Positions 1 to 4,871 of a stretch of DNA of 12,345 nt are shown here, one piece after another (within the stretch, counting starts at the first letter, position 1; each line of letters opens with the position of its first letter). Source of the stretch: DATJAJ01 sp035622335 (GTDB lineage Archaea > Thermoproteota > Nitrososphaeria > Nitrososphaerales > Gagatemarchaeaceae). Made by a program: the position numbers and the translations under genes. The notes under the pieces were generated by a model. It saw only the letters and a list, made by a program, of their open reading frames with translations. It was not told the origin of the DNA and ran no database searches. The stretch is from contig DASPVO010000091.1 in NCBI GenBank assembly GCA_035622335.1, forward strand, positions 1-12,345, in the 5' to 3' direction.

Positions 1-1
1 C

Positions 2-1474
2 TTCTTCAGGGCGAGGGACACGAAACCGCTCTTTGAGTACTACTTCGACAATCTTTCGATGATACCAGATGAGAAACAGTACCTGGTCATCGAAGGAGAC
101 TCGTTCGTAGGAGCCCTCGACGAGGCGTTCGTCTCGGAGTACGGGCAGGTCGGGGTCAAGTTCGTGGAGGCAGGCAGATGCTGGAAGATAGAACAGATCT
201 ACGAGAACAAGGTCTACGTCAAGGGCGAGGAGGACCCTACCGGTGCCGTTCCAAGCTGGGTGGGAGACGAGATACCAGTGCCTCTCGAGGTGGCCGCCGA
301 GGTCGGTGGTCTGAGGCGCCGATATGGAGAGGCGCTCTCGAGCGGCGGAGAAGAGGAGTTCCTGAGAGGCCTCTCAGAGAGCTACTCCGCTGACCCAGAA
401 GTGCTGAGTGACGCGCTGAAGGAGGTGGCTGAGCAGGTCGGGGAAGGGCTCCCCGTCCCATCGGACGAGGTTATCACGCTGGAGAAGTGGGACAGGTTCG
501 TCGTCATCCAGGCCGCTTTCGGGCACATGGTGAACAGGCTGCTCGCTAGGGTCCTGGCACACCTGATCTCGGAGAGCATAGGCCAGTCTGTCGCCGTGCA
601 TCAGGACCCCTACAGGATAGTCATGGAGGCAGACGTCTCCGCGAACACAGTCGCGAAGGTGCTAAAGGAGCTCCCCGACGCTGAGCTGAGGCAGCTCGCA
701 GAGAAGTCGGTCGAGCGGTCGGGCCTCTTCAAACGAAGGCTCATCCACGCGGGAAAGAAGTGCGGCGCCATCGCCAAGGACGCCGACTACGCCAGCGTCT
801 CAATCTCCGGCCTCATTGAAGCGATGCGCGACACTCCGGTCTACGAGGAGGCGATGGACATGGTGTTTCACGACGACTTCGACGTCGAGAGCGCGTCTGA
901 GGTGCTCATGAAGATCAAGGAAGGGGCGATCCGGGTCGAGATAATCGACCACGACGGTCTCTCACCGGTGGCGAGGATAGGGGTCGAAGAGATCAGCAGG
1001 AGGGGGGACGTCGTCTCTCCGCAGAGGCTCAGGGCCCTGCTGCGCCAATCGACCATGACGAGGCTGCTCGACACGTTCATGGTGGCAGTCTGCAGCGACT
1101 GCTGGTCCTACCTGGAGCTGAAGAAGGTGGCAGACCTTGACGGGCTCACGAAGTGCCCCAACTGCGGAAAGCAGGCCATCGGCATTTCGGGGGAATCGTA
1201 CGAGAGCGTCTTTTCCTTGGCGATGAAGGCGAGGAGCAGGACGACCTTCACCGGGAAGAAGCAGAGAATACTTGAGAACATAAAGAGGTCCTCCCAGCTC
1301 AGGGCCGAGTACGGTCACGCCTTCGACCTCATACTGGCTGGAAGGGGCATAAGGCTATCGGACGCGGAGGCAATCGCGGAGAAGAGGAAGAGAGACGGAA
1401 CAGACCTGATAGACTCCGTGATAGAAGGGGAGAGAGACGCGCTAAGAAGAAGATACTTCGCCGGAACCTCGTGA
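2..1474 (+). CDS. Lhr-family DNA/RNA helicase, C-terminal half (5' end outside window)
   Basis: The reading frame is open from base 2, so the gene begins before the window; 490 residues are visible, ending at TGA 1472-1474. They align over their whole length with about residues 452-947 of the complete Lhr helicase at 4872-7715: both share NLSMIPDE, then a GxxWxIExI beta-barrel stretch, a DPxxAVPxW motif and a conserved LRRxxxxAL helix. The missing part should hold both RecA domains, so ATPase motifs cannot be checked. Near the C terminus is a zinc ribbon, CxxC-17-CxxC (codons at about 1091-1165). The tail after it (LILAGRGIRLSDAEAIA) aligns only weakly with the helix-hairpin-helix-like GIGPQTASRIL tail of the paralog and lacks its GxGP turn. 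Lhr proteins are 3'-5' helicases acting on DNA or DNA:RNA hybrids, linked to repair. The last 33 bases overlap the convergent KITE-like gene. The family call is secure; the exact archaeal Lhr subgroup is not assigned. Confidence 0.88.
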   Translation, partial: FFRARDTKPLFEYYFDNLSMIPDEKQYLVIEGDSFVGALDEAFVSEYGQVGVKFVEAGRCWKIEQIYENKVYVKGEEDPTGAVPSWVGDEIPVPLEVAAEVGGLRRRYGEALSSGGEEEFLRGLSESYSADPEVLSDALKEVAEQVGEGLPVPSDEVITLEKWDRFVVIQAAFGHMVNRLLARVLAHLISESIGQSVAVHQDPYRIVMEADVSANTVAKVLKELPDAELRQLAEKSVERSGLFKRRLIHAGKKCGAIAKDADYASVSISGLIEAMRDTPVYEEAMDMVFHDDFDVESASEVLMKIKEGAIRVEIIDHDGLSPVARIGVEEISRRGDVVSPQRLRALLRQSTMTRLLDTFMVAVCSDCWSYLELKKVADLDGLTKCPNCGKQAIGISGESYESVFSLAMKARSRTTFTGKKQRILENIKRSSQLRAEYGHAFDLILAGRGIRLSDAEAIAEKRKRDGTDLIDSVIEGERDALRRRYFAGTS

Positions 1475-2002
1475 GAGTATCATAGTCATGAGAGTCTTTT
1501 CATCGATCTCCGCCCTCGTCCTCCACCCCACGTGAAGCAGCGCCTTGTCGTCCTGCTCAAGGTAGCCCCTCTTCACGTACCTGTCCAACGAGTACTCGAC
1601 CCTCCACTTCGGAAACTTCTCTCTGAGGAACTGCTCCAACTCTCTTCGACCAGCCCGCCCCTGCTTCGAATTGACGAAGGCAATGGACGATGCGAGCACG
1701 GCAAGGTCGTCTATTCTGATCCCCGAGGTCTCGGCTTCCGTTATCGTTGGGGGGTCCCTGAACCGGAGGAGGAACCTCGAAGTGTCGTCCGTGCCGTCGG
1801 GGCCTTTGACCTCGAAGACCTCCAGGCCCAGCCCTATCATCTCCTCTGACAGAACTTCGATTATCTTCTTGTAGTCTCTTCCCAGGTGACGCTTCAGCTC
1901 CCATCCCTTGACTCCAGGATTCCGCCCCCTCTGAAGGATCAGCACTTGGAAGGCCTTCCTGACCTTCCGCTCCAGCAGGGCGCGGTCTGTGGGCTCCATC
2001 AT
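1442..2002 (-). CDS. KITE-family winged-helix protein, MAGE/Nse3-like SMC partner
   Basis: This is the last gene of the SMC operon, 186 aa. Its start overlaps the kleisin stop in ATGA (1999-2002), so translation is probably coupled. Two winged-helix-like halves are visible, residues about 10-80 and 97-165. The order of motifs follows the MAGE homology domain of eukaryotic Nse3: a helix DYKKIIEVLSEEM followed by a strand ending in a GLxLEVFEV-type segment; a hydrophobic helix DDLAVLASSIAFVNSKQGRA then ELEQFLREKF; RYVKRGYLEQ; and HVGWRTRAEID, which parallels the MAGE LWGPRAxxE motif. KITE proteins (ScpB, MukE, Nse1, Nse3) bind kleisins in SMC complexes, and position beside a kleisin and an SMC supports that role. 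No RING domain is present in it or in the window. It could instead be a diverged ScpB; the Nse3 resemblance is from memory of the family, not from an alignment program. The last ten codons lie in the overlap with the convergent helicase gene. Confidence 0.62.
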   Translation of the reverse strand: MMEPTDRALLERKVRKAFQVLILQRGRNPGVKGWELKRHLGRDYKKIIEVLSEEMIGLGLEVFEVKGPDGTDDTSRFLLRFRDPPTITEAETSGIRIDDLAVLASSIAFVNSKQGRAGRRELEQFLREKFPKWRVEYSLDRYVKRGYLEQDDKALLHVGWRTRAEIDEKTLMTMILSRGSGEVSSS

Positions 2003-2757
2003 GATTCACCGGTGATGGAAATCGCGACAGATTTTGGAGTCCCCCCCAGCTTCTTCGCCGAGGCCATCAACGACACCTTGCCCGTGAGCGGGTCTGTCTT
2101 CAAGGAAGCCATTCCTTCGCTCACCAGGAAGGCGAGCATGTAGGCGCGAATGACCTTCTCCTCCATCTTGGGCTTGTCGATGAACTCTCGGTAGTCGACC
2201 CACTCCCCGCCGGACTTCTCCATCAGCTCGTCGTACAAGGACTTCAACTCGGAATCGAACTCCTCCTGCGTGAAGACGCGCATCTTCAGGAGACCCTCAA
2301 GGTCGATGGAGCCCGGCTTCACGCCGTAGTTGCCAAAGTCTGTCCTGAATCTTTCAGAGAGGGGCTGAAGGTCACGCCAGTACGAGAACGCCTTCTCCAG
2401 TCCTTGAGGCGATATCTGGTCCAGCTGTGCTATGGGGTGCCAGCTTCTGACGAAAGCCTCGATGAGCTCTTCCTTCGATAGCAGCCTGACCTTGAGCTGA
2501 ACCAGGAACGGGTCTATGTAGAGAGCTGATGCTCTGTGCTTCAGCCACTCGTCCTGGAGCCTCACGATCTGGGCGAGCTCGAGCATCGCCTCAGAATCCA
2601 GCAGAAGCTCGTCCAGAAAGTTCCAGTCGGGGAGTCTCTTCTTCAGCAGAGCTATCTTCTCCCTGATGTCGACGTCGAATGGGTTCGCGCTCGACCCCTG
2701 CACGCTCCTGCAGAGCTCGATCACGCGCAGGACATCCTCCAGTTTCTTCTCGTCCAT
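1999..2757 (-). CDS. ScpA/kleisin-like SMC subunit
   Basis: The protein has 252 aa; its ATG lies one base after the SMC stop codon (TGA, 2761-2759), which implies co-transcription and probably coupled translation. The N-terminal region has NPFDVDI (residues 25-31), matching the P-W/F-D-I/V-D-I element of ScpA. A helical stretch follows (about 50-105, including RLQDEWLKHRASAL) like the N-terminal helices of kleisins that bind the SMC neck. The C-terminal part, about 195-235, looks like a winged helix (EEKVIRAYMLAFLVSEGMA, then a KTDPLTGKVSL wing), as in the C-terminal domain of ScpA that caps the second SMC head. The length is near that of archaeal ScpA. Kleisins close the SMC ring and recruit KITE subunits, and both partners lie in the same operon. 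No active-site motif is expected. Nse4, the Smc5/6 kleisin, has the same layout and is an alternative description. Confidence 0.7.
   Translation of the reverse strand: MDEKKLEDVLRVIELCRSVQGSSANPFDVDIREKIALLKKRLPDWNFLDELLLDSEAMLELAQIVRLQDEWLKHRASALYIDPFLVQLKVRLLSKEELIEAFVRSWHPIAQLDQISPQGLEKAFSYWRDLQPLSERFRTDFGNYGVKPGSIDLEGLLKMRVFTQEEFDSELKSLYDELMEKSGGEWVDYREFIDKPKMEEKVIRAYMLAFLVSEGMASLKTDPLTGKVSLMASAKKLGGTPKSVAISITGES
2006..2010 (-). promoter_or_regulatory. Ribosome binding site for the KITE-like gene
   Basis: On the minus strand GGTGA lies inside the 3' end of the kleisin gene, followed by ATC and then ATGATG. It matches part of the archaeal Shine-Dalgarno sequence. The spacing is 3 bases to the first ATG (2002-2000) and 6 to the second (1999-1997), so the second Met may be the true initiator. 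The protein would be 185 instead of 186 residues either way. Confidence 0.5.
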
Positions 2758-2758
2758 C

Positions 2759-4792
2759 TCAGTTCGCCTTGAGCTCTCTGACCTCTGAAGCCCCGTGCAC
2801 GGCCTGGACGGCGATGACGTGCGCCGATCTGTCGAACACGGTCAGGACAGAGGGAGTTATCACGATGTACTGGGAAGCTTCTCGCTGCTTCATCTGGGAG
2901 AGTATCATCTTGAACATCGCCTCCCTGTTCTTCGGGTCCATGTGGATGTCGAACTCGTCCATCGCCCTGAGCGGCGATATGATTCTGGCTTGAAGAGAGA
3001 GTATGAAGGCCATGAGGGCCACGGACCTCTCCCCTCCGCTCTGGGTGAACGGGTCGAGAGTCGTCGGAGCCGAGCCCCTGAATCCGACGTAGAGGTCCAT
3101 ACCCGCGTCTTCAATCTCTGGCGCTTCGTCCATCTTGATGAAGCCCGTCGCGTCGGCCGCCGCCAAGATCGCCTGGTATGGTGGGTCGACCTCGACTATC
3201 AGCCCGTTGATTGCGGTCTTCCACACCCGTTTTCTCGTCTCGAGCTCTCCGAGCATCGCCTTCTTGTTCTCCTGCAGTTGATTCAGCTTGACCTTCAGCT
3301 CCTCGATGTTCCCCGTGTAATCGTTGTAGATCTTCTCCGCGTCGTCAGGGACGTCTTGGAGCTTCTGCACGTGCGCAGTGACGAGCTTCAGCTCCTCCGA
3401 GACTTCGTAGGGCATCCTTTGGGTTTCGAGCCTGGGCCGCGCTCTCTCTAGCTCGGGCTTGAGCTTCTCGAGCTCATCCTTGTACTCCTTCGCGCTTCTC
3501 TCCAGGTCCTTTAGGTCCGACTCCGTCGTCTTCACCCTGAACGTAATGACCTCGTGCTTCACCCTGAGCGAGATGTAGTCTTCAGTGGTGCGGCGTATCT
3601 GCTCCTCTGTCCTCGCGATGTCCGGTTGGAGGGAAGAAACCTCCCTGTCGAGTTCGTTCTTTCTCCTGTCCGACTCCTGGGAAACGGAAGTTCCCCTCTC
3701 CCGTGTGTAGTCGAGCTGGTCCTTCAACCTCTTTGTGCTCTTCTGGGGAAGAAGTAGCTCGTCGACAGACTTTGAGATGCCAGCGAGTTCCGATTCCAGG
3801 GAGCGGAGCGTTTCGCTCACTGCCTCGTCCTTCGACCTCTCCTTCTCAGCACGAACCAGCGCCCCGTACAACTTGTGGAGCTCCACCTGCTTGTCAAGTA
3901 GCGTCTTGTGAGCAGTCTCTCCCTCTCTGAGTACCTCCTCCCGTTGCTCGTTGAGGTCGGACAGGGTCCTCGACTTGCCCGTGATCTTTTCTTCAACAGA
4001 GTCGAGCGCCTTTGAGAGCTTGGACTCGGTAGACCAGAGGAGCTCTCTCTCGAGGAGAGACCTGTGCTCGACAAGCTTCCTCTTTTCGAGGTACCTGTCG
4101 TAGATCTGTTTCCAGTACTCGAGCGCTTGGTTGGCGTTCTCGATGAGCTGCATCAGAGAGCTCTCTTCCCCGAGAAGGCCGCTCAGGTCCTGTTCAGCCT
4201 GAAGTATCCTCTGCCTGTATTCGGAGAAGCCCACCGCCTCCTCCACCATGGTGAGGCGCTCTTGGGGCGTGACGGCCCCCAACTCTTCAATCATCCCCTG
4301 GTGCATTATTATGAGGAGGTTGTCGGGGTTGATTCCGTATTCTCTGAGCAGGCGCACCACTTCCGACTTGTCAATCTCCTTGTAGTCGGCTTCGAACCAG
4401 TAGGAGCCATCCCTCCGCAGGTACCTGCTGAGCATGAAGGTGTCTGACTTTGAATATGGAATCGGCCGCTTGCCGTTTCTGGGTTTGTTGTCGAAGATGA
4501 GGGAAACCCGCGCGATGTCCTTCCCCCTCCTTATCAGGTCAGACAGCTTCCTGGACCGTTCGGTGTAAGCCTGGCCGAAAGCCACAGAGATAGCGAGGAG
4601 AATGGACGACTTCCCGGCTCCGTTGGGACCCACCACCAGGTTCAGACCGTCCCTCAGGGGTATCCTGGCGTATTCGTAGCTCATGAAGTTCTCCAGGATG
4701 ATCTCCCTGACGTTGGTGAAGGGGACGTCCTTCTCCTTCGAGACCTCAGCAGATCGTCTGGACAACCAAGATTTCGCGAATGCGTGGCGCAT
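2759..4792 (-). CDS. SMC-family ATPase, short-armed and Smc5/6-like
   Basis: This is the first gene of the operon, 677 aa. The N-terminal ATPase head has Walker A GPNGAGKS (55-62), the Q-loop HQGMIEELG (164-172) and the SMC-type segment PQERLTMVEEAVGFSEYR (176-193). The C-terminal head has signature QSGGERS (584-590), Walker B ISPLRAMDEFD (605-615) and D-loop DIHMDPKN (615-622). Two features recall Smc5/6: SPLRAMDEFDIHMD resembles Smc6 SPFRCLDEFDVFMD, and the usual switch histidine is replaced by ITPS (645-648), like the ITP of Smc5. Between the heads lie only about 330 residues, mostly charged heptad-like coiled coil (about 195-525). There is no segment resembling the roughly 150-residue globular hinge, and no cysteine anywhere, so no Rad50 zinc hook. 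Typical SMCs have 1100-1200 residues. The ATG at 4792 adds about 25 residues before the conserved VREIILENF strand; TTG at 4765 (residue 10) is another possible start. It should work with the kleisin and KITE protein encoded downstream in DNA loop holding or repair. Confidence 0.85.
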   Translation of the reverse strand: MRHAFAKSWLSRRSAEVSKEKDVPFTNVREIILENFMSYEYARIPLRDGLNLVVGPNGAGKSSILLAISVAFGQAYTERSRKLSDLIRRGKDIARVSLIFDNKPRNGKRPIPYSKSDTFMLSRYLRRDGSYWFEADYKEIDKSEVVRLLREYGINPDNLLIIMHQGMIEELGAVTPQERLTMVEEAVGFSEYRQRILQAEQDLSGLLGEESSLMQLIENANQALEYWKQIYDRYLEKRKLVEHRSLLERELLWSTESKLSKALDSVEEKITGKSRTLSDLNEQREEVLREGETAHKTLLDKQVELHKLYGALVRAEKERSKDEAVSETLRSLESELAGISKSVDELLLPQKSTKRLKDQLDYTRERGTSVSQESDRRKNELDREVSSLQPDIARTEEQIRRTTEDYISLRVKHEVITFRVKTTESDLKDLERSAKEYKDELEKLKPELERARPRLETQRMPYEVSEELKLVTAHVQKLQDVPDDAEKIYNDYTGNIEELKVKLNQLQENKKAMLGELETRKRVWKTAINGLIVEVDPPYQAILAAADATGFIKMDEAPEIEDAGMDLYVGFRGSAPTTLDPFTQSGGERSVALMAFILSLQARIISPLRAMDEFDIHMDPKNREAMFKMILSQMKQREASQYIVITPSVLTVFDRSAHVIAVQAVHGASEVRELKAN

Positions 4793-4871
4793 TTAGATAT
4801 TGCGCACGTTTGGTGTCAGTCGAGTTAGACAACAAGGGCTTAAATGAGATTGGAGTGGTGATGGGAGTCTC
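4793..4871. promoter_or_regulatory. Divergent promoter region between the SMC operon and lhr
   Basis: This 79-base gap separates divergent genes. A TATA-like CTTAAATG (4839-4846) is centred about 30 bases before the TTG of lhr, which fits a leaderless or nearly leaderless transcript. Read on the other strand the same element (CATTTAAG) lies about 50 bases before the SMC ATG, giving a short leader of roughly 20-25 bases. A second A/T-rich patch (ATATCTAAAT on the minus strand, about 4791-4800) could serve a shorter SMC start at TTG 4765. No Shine-Dalgarno sequence precedes either gene. The assignment is by position and composition only. Confidence 0.45.

Noticed and set aside
1493..1503. TCTTTTCA run after the first lhr gene as a terminator
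   Set aside because: Only four consecutive T residues, no preceding hairpin, and it lies within the coding region of the convergent KITE-like gene; too weak to call.
2759..4792. Rad50/SbcC partner for the nearby metallophosphoesterase
   Set aside because: There is no CxxC zinc hook (no cysteine at all), the D-loop and H-loop look SMC-like, the gene is paired with kleisin and KITE genes, and the phosphoesterase has COG1407-type rather than Mre11-type C-terminal motifs and lies over 3 kb away on the other strand.
4787..4806. Repeated GCGCA near the SMC start as an operator
   Set aside because: Two 5-base copies in direct orientation with poorly matching flanks, and one overlaps the coding start; no symmetry or third copy supports it.
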